From assembly GCA_016928695.1 (NCBI GenBank), contig JAFGKF010000038.1:1-35133 (forward strand): a stretch of DNA of 35,133 bases, written 5' to 3'. The notes beneath the pieces are model-generated. The model made no database searches. It was given only the letters and a program-made list of their open reading frames with translations, and was not told the DNA's origin. This document shows positions 1 to 6,551 of the stretch, piece by piece (position 1 is the first letter of the stretch; each line of letters opens with the position of its first letter). Origin of the DNA: Candidatus Sumerlaeota bacterium. GTDB lineage: Bacteria > Sumerlaeota > Sumerlaeia > JABWBI01. The position numbers were made by a program, and so were the translations under genes.

Positions 1-13
1 GCCCTTTCAGGGC
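1..13. repeat. Palindromic 13-mer GCCCTTTCAGGGC, copy 1
   Basis: Five-base arms GCCCT and AGGGC flank TTC. Identical copies lie at 75-87 and at 35017-35029, so the same element sits in the intergenic DNA at both window ends. Function is unknown. Confidence 0.7.
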
Positions 14-74
14 ACGGAGGCTGGCCTGCCCGCCCCTGGCGGGCCGAGCGCGGAACCCCCGGCTACGACCGAGT

Positions 75-87
75 GCCCTTTCAGGGC
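75..87. repeat. Palindromic 13-mer GCCCTTTCAGGGC, copy 2
   Basis: Exact copy of the element at 1-13, separated from it by a GC-rich hairpin (28-44) and the 17-mer direct repeat at 46-62. Confidence 0.7.
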
Positions 88-283
88 GCAGGGGCTGAGA
101 GGAATGTCATTTGATACGGCCAGCACGTGTTGCATCTGAGGCTGTGCACAATCCTCTGCGTCTGATTGTCCATTCAGGAAACTCTTGGAAAGAGATTCTT
201 TCATTGCTTCGAGGGGCAATCGATCACATCCATTCTCCTTTGCGTCGGGGGATCCAGTGCCCCGAAGGGGCAACCGGCCGTAG

Positions 284-333
284 CCGGGGGTGGAGCGCTC
301 AGCCCGCTCAGCGGGCGAGCGCGGAACCCCCGG
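284..333. repeat. Three-tier nested intergenic hairpin
   Basis: Three perfect stems nest inside each other: CCGGGGGT 284-291 with ACCCCCGG 326-333, GCGCTC 295-300 with GAGCGC 317-322, and GCCCGC 302-307 with GCGGGC 311-316 around a TCA loop. The 3' half repeats the 17-mer found at 46-62. This resembles a mobile or dispersed intergenic palindrome. It lies downstream of the minus-strand PAS gene but has no T-tract in that direction, so a terminator role is unproven. Confidence 0.65.
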
Positions 334-404
334 ATAGCGCCCCCCCCAGCGCCCCCGCCCTGGAGGGGCGGCTCAATGTCTGTCCCTTCGTCAGCCGTCG
401 ACCC

Positions 405-836
405 TCAGCCCAGTGTCGAGCCCATCGCCTCCCGCAAAATCCCCACCGTGGCGATCAGTTTCCCCTCGACATCGCGCACCGGCGCGGAGACGTCGCGGAG
501 CCAGCGCTCGGTGCCGTCGGGCAGCACGACCCGGACTCGGACGCGGTAGACAGGGACCTCGCCCCGCTTGAAGGCCCTCCCATAGTCCGCGGGATCGCCG
601 GTGTACCCCGGATCGTCGGGGACAACCTCACGCATGCGATCGACCCAGACCCGGTGTGTGACCTCCCCGGCCTGGACGCCGATCAGATCGCGGATCCCCT
701 CGCCCAGAAAATCGTATGAGTCATTCTCGGGCACGTCACCGAGCCGCATCATGTAGGGCACGCCGCCGTCGGCCTCGACCGCGCGGCAGAGCAGCGCGAA
801 TTTCACCTCGGGGGAGGGATCGATCCATTCACTCAT
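405..836 (-). CDS. Stand-alone PAS-domain protein
   Basis: A 143-residue protein that is almost entirely one PAS fold. The N-terminal half has a helix and 'YDFLGEGIRDLIG' typical of the PAS core. The C-terminal half has the beta-strands 'ERWLRDVSAPVRD' and 'GKLIATVGILREA' that resemble the PAS_3 end, where the protein announces a revised message or ligand state. No kinase, GGDEF, HTH or membrane segment is attached. The start codon overlaps the stop of the upstream lipoprotein gene by four bases (ATGA, 833-836), so the two are probably translationally coupled. Family knowledge suggests sensing or protein-protein contact. The ligand and output partner cannot be read from the sequence. Confidence 0.75.
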   Translation of the reverse strand: MSEWIDPSPEVKFALLCRAVEADGGVPYMMRLGDVPENDSYDFLGEGIRDLIGVQAGEVTHRVWVDRMREVVPDDPGYTGDPADYGRAFKRGEVPVYRVRVRVVLPDGTERWLRDVSAPVRDVEGKLIATVGILREAMGSTLG

Positions 837-1165
837 GGCGACTCGATCAACACGAGACTCTGTTCCCGTCGCCAGGACAGCCCGTTTTCCTCCGCCAGCT
901 GATCCAGGACCTCGCGCAGCGTCACGAGATCGGTCCAGAGGCGGACCCGTCTCTCGTCATCCCCCTCAACGCGAAACTCCTGCCCGGTGATGTCGGTGAA
1001 GATCACGAGCAGGTCGGCCAGGGGAAGCCCTCTCTCGGGTGTGGAGATGGCCAGGGTGCGGTCGAGCGGGGGAATGGGAAGGCTGGGATCGCTCCGGTCA
1101 CAGAATGGACAGGCGCAGGCGGCCAGCGCGGCGATCAGGGCGATTGTGGGGAACAGGCGACGCAT
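833..1165 (-). CDS. Small lipoprotein with STN/secretin-N-like domain
   Basis: A 110-residue protein. It starts with a Sec signal and a lipobox around Cys17 ('ALAAC'). The remainder, about residues 45-108, has the pattern of a secretin/TonB short N-terminal (STN) domain: 'LPLADLLVIFTDITGQEF', then 'TLREVLDQLAEENGLSWR' and a final strand 'SLVLIES'. In the family this fold binds envelope partners or pilots secretin and TonB-receptor function, but here no secretin barrel follows. ATG at 1165 is chosen over the TTG at 1186 because it places the hydrophobic signal directly at the N-terminus. It sits upstream of, and overlaps, the PAS gene. The domain call is by pattern only and is moderately sure. 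Confidence 0.65.
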   Translation of the reverse strand: MRRLFPTIALIAALAACACPFCDRSDPSLPIPPLDRTLAISTPERGLPLADLLVIFTDITGQEFRVEGDDERRVRLWTDLVTLREVLDQLAEENGLSWRREQSLVLIESP

Positions 1166-1327
1166 GGCTCTCAGCGTCGCAGCCAAGTCGTGTCAGGTCA
1201 AGCCACTTGCACGGCGAGACAAGAGCCACCCTCTTTCCTCCCACGTTCGGTGCAATCGTTGCTCTGAAGGTGCTCACAGAGTCATGAGATGTCTTTTTCT
1301 CACCTTGATGACAAGGAGAACTGTCTG

Positions 1328-1723
1328 ATGCGCCACACACTGACCCCCGCTCTGTCTCTTTTCACCCTGCTGCTGGTGGGATTCACCACCATGGCCGTTT
1401 CGGCCCAGGATGTTCCCACGAGCCAGCCGATGGCCATGCACGGCCACGGGATGCCGATGATGGCGCCCGCCACCAGTCAGCCCGCCAGCCAACCGACCAC
1501 GCAGGCCACTGTCTCCGGCGAAATTGCCGCCCCGGTGATCAATGAGCGCTGCCCGATCATGGGACTGCCGATCAATCCCGAGATCTCGGTCGAGTATCAG
1601 GGGCAGCGCGTCTACTTCTGTTGCAATGGGTGCCCCGATCGGTTCCTGGGAAATCCCGAGCCGTATCTCTCCTCACTGCCGCAGTTCGCGGCCGAGACAT
1701 CCGAGGCAGCGGAGTCGAACTGA
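1328..1723 (+). CDS. Secreted YHS-domain metal-binding protein
   Basis: A 131-residue protein. Residues 1-26 are a Sec signal ending 'AVSAQ'. A low-complexity linker with 'HGHGMPMM' and several TSQP units follows (residues 30-60). The C-terminal YHS domain is clear: 'CPIMGLPINPE' with Cys75, then 'EYQGQRVYFCCNGCPDRF' with Cys98, Cys99 and Cys102. YHS domains are associated with heavy-metal binding, often copper; the His/Met-rich linker would fit that. AAGGAG at 1313-1318 lies 9 bases before the ATG at 1328, which excludes the earlier in-frame ATG at 1289. The next gene encodes a related protein without the key cysteines. Confidence 0.82.
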   Translation: MRHTLTPALSLFTLLLVGFTTMAVSAQDVPTSQPMAMHGHGMPMMAPATSQPASQPTTQATVSGEIAAPVINERCPIMGLPINPEISVEYQGQRVYFCCNGCPDRFLGNPEPYLSSLPQFAAETSEAAESN

Positions 1724-1857
1724 GCGCGCCGGATGATCGAGGCGGAGCGAGGCCGCCCACAGCCCATTTTGTCTTGACCACAGGGCCCCATTGAGCGACT
1801 GAGAGTGCTGCCATGGACCATCTTCGAAAGCACAGGAGATGGAAGGAGATGTTGGCG

Positions 1858-2322
1858 ATGCGACTCGACTCAGTCTCGGCGCTGTGGATGCCCGGCGTCA
1901 CAGTGATTCTGATCCTCGGCCTGATGGCCTGTGGGGGTGAAACCGCCACAGAGGACACATCGGTCTCGCCGGCCCCGGTGGTCGAAGTCGAACCCGTCAG
2001 CCCTCCGCCAGCGCCAGCCCCGGCAGAGCCCGCGAGTCAGCCGGCCGCAGCAGCACCCAGCGTGCCCGAAACCGCTTCGATGGAGCTGGCCCCTGTCGAG
2101 CTCGTCACCGAGCCGATGGCTCAGGTCTCGGAGGAGCCCGCTGAGGAGACCCCGGCTGAGCCCGTGAGACGGGCTGCAGCCGAGATGCCCAACGAGATAT
2201 GCCCCATCACCGGGCTGGAGGTCGATCCGAATATCACTGTGGAGATCGACGGGCAGCAGGTCCGCTTCGCGACGGTCGAGGCGCGGCAGGAGTTCATCGA
2301 TCAGCTGGGCAAAGACGACTGA
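1858..2322 (+). CDS. Lipoprotein with degenerate YHS domain
   Basis: A 154-residue protein. The signal peptide ends in a lipobox at Cys25 ('LMAC'). Residues 35-110 are a Pro/Ala/Glu-rich flexible linker. The C-terminus aligns by eye with the YHS domain of the preceding gene: 'CPITGLEVDPNITVEIDGQ' matches 'CPIMGLPINPEISVEYQGQ'. The CC-x2-C cluster is replaced by 'FATVEARQEF', leaving one cysteine (Cys115). It is therefore a paralog that has lost most metal ligands. AAGGAG at 1843-1848 is 9 bases before ATG 1858, which settles the start. Possible roles are a partner or decoy of the YHS protein at 1328-1723; this is inference. Confidence 0.72.
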   Translation: MRLDSVSALWMPGVTVILILGLMACGGETATEDTSVSPAPVVEVEPVSPPPAPAPAEPASQPAAAAPSVPETASMELAPVELVTEPMAQVSEEPAEETPAEPVRRAAAEMPNEICPITGLEVDPNITVEIDGQQVRFATVEARQEFIDQLGKDD

Positions 2323-2342
2323 TCTCGGCCACAGAGGCCCAA

Positions 2343-2369
2343 CAGACGTCGGTTTTCCTTTGACGTCTG
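2343..2369. repeat. Intercistronic dyad, possible operator or hairpin
   Basis: CAGACGTC (2343-2350) and GACGTCTG (2362-2369) are a perfect 8-base inverted repeat around an 11-base T-rich loop. It lies between the degenerate YHS lipoprotein and the next gene. No T-tract follows, so a protein-binding dyad or an mRNA-processing hairpin is as likely as a terminator. Confidence 0.4.
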
Positions 2370-2398
2370 ACAGACATTCGACATCTCAATAAGGGGTG

Positions 2399-3049
2399 AT
2401 GCGACCAGCGCTGATCCTCCTGATCGCTGTTTGGATGGGGTCTGGACTCCAGGCCGCGTCGATGATGCCCTGGTGGTCAGACGGCGTGGAGGCGGAGGCG
2501 CTCAGCCCGCTTGCCCGCGAGTCGTGGGACGAGGCACTCAGGCGCTGGGACCACTGCGATCGCGAGTGGGCCCTCGATGCCCTGGCGCGGGCGGCCAACA
2601 GCCAAGCCGAGGAGCCGACTCTGTGGCTGGCTCTCTCCGAGGCCTGCTTGGACGTGGCTCAGAGACGCGCCAATGAGGGATCCCTCCGGCATCTGGAGAC
2701 GGCCACACGGGCGCTCGACCGCCTCGACGTCGTGCCGCTCGAGGAGGAACTGGGCCAGCGTGCAGTGCGGCTTCGGGGTGCCGTGGAGGGCGAGCGGGCT
2801 CGGATCACCGACCACCTCGCCACGCTGGAGCTCAATCCCCTGCCCCTCGCCGCCCTGGTGCCGGAGCAGACCCCGCGCGCCCCGCGCCTCCGATCGGAGC
2901 CGAGAGATCGCATCTCGTCGAGCCCACCCACTTTCAGTCGCTCGCGCAGAGGCAGGCGCGATCTCACGGTCGATCTCCGGCTGGAGATCGGCGGCGTGAC
3001 AGGCTTCCCATCTCAGCGCACTGACACGATGCGCTTCGAGTGGCACTGA
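2399..3049 (+). CDS. Secreted helical (TPR-like) protein, function unknown
   Basis: A 216-residue protein with a short signal peptide (about residues 1-20, ending 'GLQAA'). Residues 35-140 are regular helices with TPR-like spacing of small and aromatic residues ('[21 protein letters not shown]', shown in part: the W/A/L periodicity), and the last 70 residues are Arg/Ser/Pro-rich and probably disordered. I do not recognise a family and assign no function. ATG 2399 is preceded directly by AAGGGG (2391-2396), unusually close for a Shine-Dalgarno site; GTG at 2396 is an alternative start one codon upstream. It may be co-expressed with the YHS pair, though a dyad separates them. Confidence 0.6.
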   Translation: MRPALILLIAVWMGSGLQAASMMPWWSDGVEAEALSPLARESWDEALRRWDHCDREWALDALARAANSQAEEPTLWLALSEACLDVAQRRANEGSLRHLETATRALDRLDVVPLEEELGQRAVRLRGAVEGERARITDHLATLELNPLPLAALVPEQTPRAPRLRSEPRDRISSSPPTFSRSRRGRRDLTVDLRLEIGGVTGFPSQRTDTMRFEWH

Positions 3050-3126
3050 TTCCCCTCAGTCCGCGCTGAAGATCGAGAGCGCCACGGACACTGTGTCATG
3101 GGCAGTGATTGGGTCTGCGGGGGATG

Positions 3127-3155
3127 TTGACAACCCGCTCGCTGAGCCGTTCAAT
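3127..3155 (+). promoter_or_regulatory. Candidate sigma70-type promoter of the BMC operon
   Basis: A perfect -35 TTGACA (3127-3132), a 17-base spacer, and a weaker -10 TTCAAT (3150-3155). Transcription would begin near 3162, just ahead of AGGAG (3166-3170) and the ATG at 3177. This placement supports the short start of deoC and rules out the upstream ATG at 3093. Confidence 0.45.
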
Positions 3156-3176
3156 GCCCTCTCACAGGAGCGGAAC

Positions 3177-4058
3177 ATGAGCCAGCCCAGTGATCCCCTT
3201 TCCCCTGAGCAGAGAGCGCTGGTCGAGGAGGTTGTCCGGCGCGTGACGGCCCAGCTCGGCGGAAGCCCCGCTCCGAGCCCCGCCCCCTGCTCTGTCCCCC
3301 CTCCCCCCTCGGCGCCGGCCGAGGCCCAGGCGATGCAGGCGATGGCCGACGGCGGTGCCACGCGCTTCGGGACCAACGGCGAGAGCTCGGAGGCCTGTGT
3401 GATGGTCGCCCCGATGATCGACCACACGCTGCTCAAGCCCAATGCGAAGCCCGAGGACGTCGAGAGGCTCTGCGCCGAGGCGAAGCAGCACCGCTTCGCC
3501 AGCGTGTGCATCAATCCCACCCACGTGCCGCTCTGCCGATCTCTCCTGGCCGGGACCGGCGTCAAGGTCTGCACGGTGATCGGGTTCCCTCTGGGCGCGA
3601 CCTCCACCCAGGCGAAGGCCTTCGAGACGCAGCAGGCGGTGGCCGACGGGGCCGACGAGATCGACATGGTCATCAACGTCGGCCTCCTCAGGGCCGGCGA
3701 GTACCCCGCCGTGCTGCGCGACATCGAGGCCGTCGTGGCCGCCGCCCAGGGGCGGACGGTCAAGGTGATCCTCGAGACGTGCGAGCTCACCGATGACGAG
3801 AAGGTCGCGGGGTGCGTCCTGGCGAAGGCAGCGGGGGCGCACTTCGTCAAGACCTCGACCGGTTTCGCCAAGGGCGGCGCCACGCCCGAGGACATCGCGC
3901 TGATGCGCCGCGTGGTCGGCCCCAGGATGGGCGTCAAGGCCTCGGGCGGCATCCGCGACTGCGCCACGGCCCAGGAGATGATCGCGCGCGGCGCGACGCG
4001 CATCGGCGCGAGCGCCAGCGTGGCCATCGTCCAGGGGGCCGAGGGCCATGGCTATTGA
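3177..4058 (+). CDS. deoC: Deoxyribose-phosphate aldolase with N-terminal encapsulation-peptide-like extension
   Basis: A 293-residue protein. DERA reversibly cleaves 2-deoxyribose-5-phosphate to glyceraldehyde-3-phosphate and acetaldehyde. The core starts near residue 80 ('[10 protein letters not shown]') and keeps '[10 protein letters not shown]', '[10 protein letters not shown]', the Schiff-base lysine Lys225 in 'FVKTSTGF', the second lysine in 'GVKASGGIR', and the phosphate loop '[10 protein letters not shown]'. The usual family length is about 220-260, so about 75 residues are extra. Residues 8-27 form an amphipathic helix (Leu8, Leu15, Val16, Val19, Val20, Val23, Leu27 on one face) followed by an Ala/Pro linker, the layout of BMC encapsulation peptides. 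AGGAG lies 6 bases before ATG 3177. It heads an operon with a membrane acyltransferase and a BMC shell gene, so it is probably a microcompartment cargo enzyme. The enzyme call is very sure; encapsulation is inference. Confidence 0.93.
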   Translation: MSQPSDPLSPEQRALVEEVVRRVTAQLGGSPAPSPAPCSVPPPPSAPAEAQAMQAMADGGATRFGTNGESSEACVMVAPMIDHTLLKPNAKPEDVERLCAEAKQHRFASVCINPTHVPLCRSLLAGTGVKVCTVIGFPLGATSTQAKAFETQQAVADGADEIDMVINVGLLRAGEYPAVLRDIEAVVAAAQGRTVKVILETCELTDDEKVAGCVLAKAAGAHFVKTSTGFAKGGATPEDIALMRRVVGPRMGVKASGGIRDCATAQEMIARGATRIGASASVAIVQGAEGHGY

Positions 4059-4099
4059 TTCACCCGTTGATCGATTGAGCAGAGAACAGGGGAGAGCCG

Positions 4100-5545
4100 A
4101 TGACTGACGCGACGTCGACCGCACCCGCTGAGGCGCCGGCCAAGAAAAAAGAGCGCATCGAGTCGCTCGATGCCTTCCGCGGATTCACCATCCTCGGGAT
4201 GGTCTTCGTCATCGCCGTGGCGGCGGGGGGCTATCAGAATGAGCCCTATCACGACATGCCCTATGGCGGCCTGCCCCAGCAGATGCGCTGGTTCGGCAGC
4301 CCGCCCGTCTCCACATGGTTCCACGCCGAGGTGGGGTGGGACCTCTGGCACGAGAACTTCCACCGCATGGCGATCGCCGAGCGGGGATACACCGAGGACG
4401 AGTTCAACCACTTGACGCGCGAGGAGCGCGCCGCGATCAGCGCCGAGATCCAGGGGGAGATGGAGGCGCATGAGCACTATCCCCTCCGCCACATCGGCTG
4501 CACGTTCACCGATCTGATCGCCCCCTGGTTCGTCTTCATCGTCGGCGTCTGCATCCCGCTCAGCCGCCGCAAGCGCGGCGCGGCGTTCTGGAAACACGCT
4601 CTCTCGCGCACCCTGATGCTCATCCTCATGGGCATGCTCTACATCTCGTTCGTGCTCCGCGAGCTGGCGCCCTGGTGGGGCGTGCTCCAGGCGATCGGGG
4701 TCGCCTACCTCTGCGGCGTGCTGCTCACACTGCTCCCCAGCGCGGGGCGCTGGATCACGGTCTTCGCCGTCAGCATCGTCTATCTCCTGCTCACCGAGCT
4801 CTGGCCCGCCTGGACGCAGAATCCCCACTGGTTCCCCGAGTGGACCGGCCAGGTGTGGGCGGAGATCGACCGCCCCTTCTGGACGTTCGTCAATCCCACG
4901 GGGAGCGAGAAGCGGCTCCTCGTCATCCACTGCCTGCCGTGGCTCTCGATCTCGTACGGCGTGATGACGATGATCGGCGTCCTGGTGGGTGAGGTGATCC
5001 GCGAGGGCGGCCGCCAGGCGTTCGTGCGGCGCTCGCTGATCGTCAGCGCGATCTTCATCCCCATCGGGTACGGGATTCACCGATACGGCCTCATGACGGA
5101 GGACTGGAGCCTCTGCATGAACAAGCCGGAGGTGACGATCTCCTACGCGCTCTTCACCGCGGGGCTGGGCGCGCTGGTGCTCCTGGGATTCTTCCTGGTG
5201 ATCGACGTGTGGAGGATCAGGTTCTGGTCGAAGCCGCTGCTCGTCTTCGGCATGAACCCGCTGCTGGCCTATTTCATGATGATCCTCATGCGACGCTGGA
5301 TCTTCGACGCCCTCGGCCTGACGGGGATCTTCGACCGCGTCTACCCCCTCCGCGACGACTGGGGCAATCCGCTGGTTCACAATTGGGCCATGTGTCTCGA
5401 GGGCTGGGGAATCGCCCCCGAGAGCGTCGCCGAGTTTTTCCGCAAGAGCGGATACCACGGAATCATGTGGGGCTTGATCTGGACCCTCTGCCTGTGGCTG
5501 ATTGTCCGCTGGTTCAACAGACGCGAGATCTTCTGGAAACTCTGA
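4100..5545 (+). CDS. Multi-pass membrane acyltransferase, HGSNAT/DUF5009 (COG4299) type
   Basis: A 481-residue protein with about ten membrane segments. The N-terminal signature 'ERIESLDAFRGFTILGM' (residues 18-34) and 'DLIAPWFVFIVGVCIPLS' (near 142-160) are hallmarks of the heparan-alpha-glucosaminide N-acetyltransferase-like family, which passes acyl groups, typically from acetyl-CoA, to sugars across a membrane. A roughly 100-residue charged, His-rich soluble insert lies between the first two membrane segments, longer than I expect for bacterial members. GGGGAG at 4089-4094 precedes the ATG by 5 bases. It sits 41 bases after deoC and 21 bases before the BMC gene, so it is almost surely co-transcribed with them. 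Its link to the microcompartment is unclear. The acceptor sugar is unknown. Confidence 0.82.
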   Translation: MTDATSTAPAEAPAKKKERIESLDAFRGFTILGMVFVIAVAAGGYQNEPYHDMPYGGLPQQMRWFGSPPVSTWFHAEVGWDLWHENFHRMAIAERGYTEDEFNHLTREERAAISAEIQGEMEAHEHYPLRHIGCTFTDLIAPWFVFIVGVCIPLSRRKRGAAFWKHALSRTLMLILMGMLYISFVLRELAPWWGVLQAIGVAYLCGVLLTLLPSAGRWITVFAVSIVYLLLTELWPAWTQNPHWFPEWTGQVWAEIDRPFWTFVNPTGSEKRLLVIHCLPWLSISYGVMTMIGVLVGEVIREGGRQAFVRRSLIVSAIFIPIGYGIHRYGLMTEDWSLCMNKPEVTISYALFTAGLGALVLLGFFLVIDVWRIRFWSKPLLVFGMNPLLAYFMMILMRRWIFDALGLTGIFDRVYPLRDDWGNPLVHNWAMCLEGWGIAPESVAEFFRKSGYHGIMWGLIWTLCLWLIVRWFNRREIFWKL

Positions 5546-5566
5546 CCGAGACAAGGAGCGCAGACC

Positions 5567-6439
5567 ATGCCGGCCGCCTTTGGATTCGTTGAGACCCGTG
5601 GATTCACGGGCATGATCGAGGCCACCGACGCCATGCTCAAGGAGGCGCGCGTCGACCTCGTGCGCCAGGAGCACATCGGCGGAGGCCACGCCACCGCCAT
5701 CGTCCGCGGCGACGTGGGGGCGGTGCGCGCCTCGGTCGAGGCGGGCGCGACGGCCGCGAAGGCGGTCGGCGAGTTCCACGCCGCCACCGTGATCCCCAAC
5801 CTCAGCGCCATGGCCGAGGTGGTGATCATCGACTGGAAGGGCCCCGGCGAGGAGGTCAAGGTCACCGATTCGATCGGGATGATCGAGATGCATGGGTTCG
5901 CCCCCATGGTGGAGGCGGCCGATGCAGCGGTCAAAGCCGCGCACGTCACTCTGGTCGACTACGTTTCCATCGGCGGGGGGCGCTGCGCCGCGATCGTCCG
6001 CGGCGACGTCGCCGCCTGCCGCACGGCGGTCGATGCGGGTGAGGCCGCGGGCAGCCGCGTGGGGCCGCTCGTCGCCAAGCACGTGATCCCGAGCCCGCAC
6101 GTGCTTCTCCAGGCCAACGGCATGCCGCTCGGCGCCACTGCGAAGAGGGAGAAGTCCAACGGCAAGGCGCTCGGCATCATCGAGACGCTGGGCTTCGTCG
6201 CCTCCGTCGAGGCGCTCGACGCCGCCGTCAAGACCGCCCAGGTCGTCCCCGTGGGCTGGCAGTGCGTCGGATCGGGCCACAGCGCCGTCATTGTCCAGGG
6301 CGACGTCGCCGCCGCGCGCTCGGCGGTCGAGGCCGGGGGAGGGGCCGCCTCGCGGGTCGGCAAGCTCGCCTTCACGCACGTCATCCCCCGCCCCCATGAG
6401 GGCGTCGACCAAGTGCTCCCCCCGGCGAAGAAGCACTGA
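5567..6439 (+). CDS. Microcompartment shell protein with three tandem BMC domains
   Basis: A 290-residue protein made of three complete BMC (PF00936-type) domains at about residues 4-85, 102-182 and 201-282. Each has the same order of parts: opening strand ('AFGFVETRGF', 'SIGMIEMHGF', 'ALGIIETLGF'), edge lysine (Lys25, Lys123, Lys222), pore turn (IGGG 37-40, IGGG 135-138, VGSG 234-237), 'GDVxAxRxxVxAG', and a closing 'VIPxxH' or 'VIPNL'. Linkers of about 16-18 residues join them. BMC-H proteins have one domain and BMC-T proteins two; three in one chain is not a standard class. Two such chains would supply six domains, i.e. one pseudohexameric shell tile. The domains are not circularly permuted. 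AAGGAG (5553-5558) precedes the ATG by 8 bases, and a strong terminator follows the stop. Confidence 0.93.
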   Translation: MPAAFGFVETRGFTGMIEATDAMLKEARVDLVRQEHIGGGHATAIVRGDVGAVRASVEAGATAAKAVGEFHAATVIPNLSAMAEVVIIDWKGPGEEVKVTDSIGMIEMHGFAPMVEAADAAVKAAHVTLVDYVSIGGGRCAAIVRGDVAACRTAVDAGEAAGSRVGPLVAKHVIPSPHVLLQANGMPLGATAKREKSNGKALGIIETLGFVASVEALDAAVKTAQVVPVGWQCVGSGHSAVIVQGDVAAARSAVEAGGGAASRVGKLAFTHVIPRPHEGVDQVLPPAKKH

Positions 6440-6462
6440 GCCTCCGTGCTGATCCACATTTG

Positions 6463-6492
6463 AAAAGGGCGCTTCCCTGGGCGCCCTTTTTT
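6463..6492 (+). terminator. Rho-independent terminator ending the BMC operon
   Basis: A perfect 10-base stem, AAAAGGGCGC (6463-6472) with GCGCCCTTTT (6481-6490), around an 8-base loop, running into a T-tract (TTTTTT through 6492). It lies 23 bases after the BMC stop codon and closes the deoC-acyltransferase-BMC unit. Confidence 0.92.
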
Positions 6493-6551
6493 CATGGCCT
6501 CCCGCCTCGCCGATCTGCTCAATGGCATCTCATCTCATCCGGAGGTCAGGA

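Larger units (their letters stand above)
1..404. other. Non-coding repeat-rich intergenic region
   Basis: No convincing gene lies here. The stretch is made of short palindromes. GCCCTTTCAGGGC occurs at 1-13 and 75-87, and a hairpin has arms 28-34 and 38-44. A second, larger nested hairpin lies at 284-333. The 17-mer GAGCGCGGAACCCCCGG is present twice, at 46-62 and 317-333. The open frames running through it are GC-driven and follow the repeats, so I do not call them. Confidence 0.75.

Noticed and set aside
1-90. Possible CRISPR array from repeated GCCCTTTCAGGGC
   Set aside because: Only two local copies, different spacing, no array of uniform spacers and no cas genes.
7-549. Small open frames over the left-end repeat region
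   Set aside because: They follow the palindromes and overlap the PAS gene in the other direction; no domain or ribosome-binding site.
3093-3176. Upstream ATG at 3093 as the start of deoC
   Set aside because: The candidate promoter at 3127-3155 lies after it, and AGGAG sits 6 bases before ATG 3177.
4052-6457. 801-residue minus-strand open frame under the acyltransferase and BMC genes
   Set aside because: It is a GC-driven shadow: Asp/Arg/His/Gly-rich, no recognisable domain, and opposite two well-supported genes.
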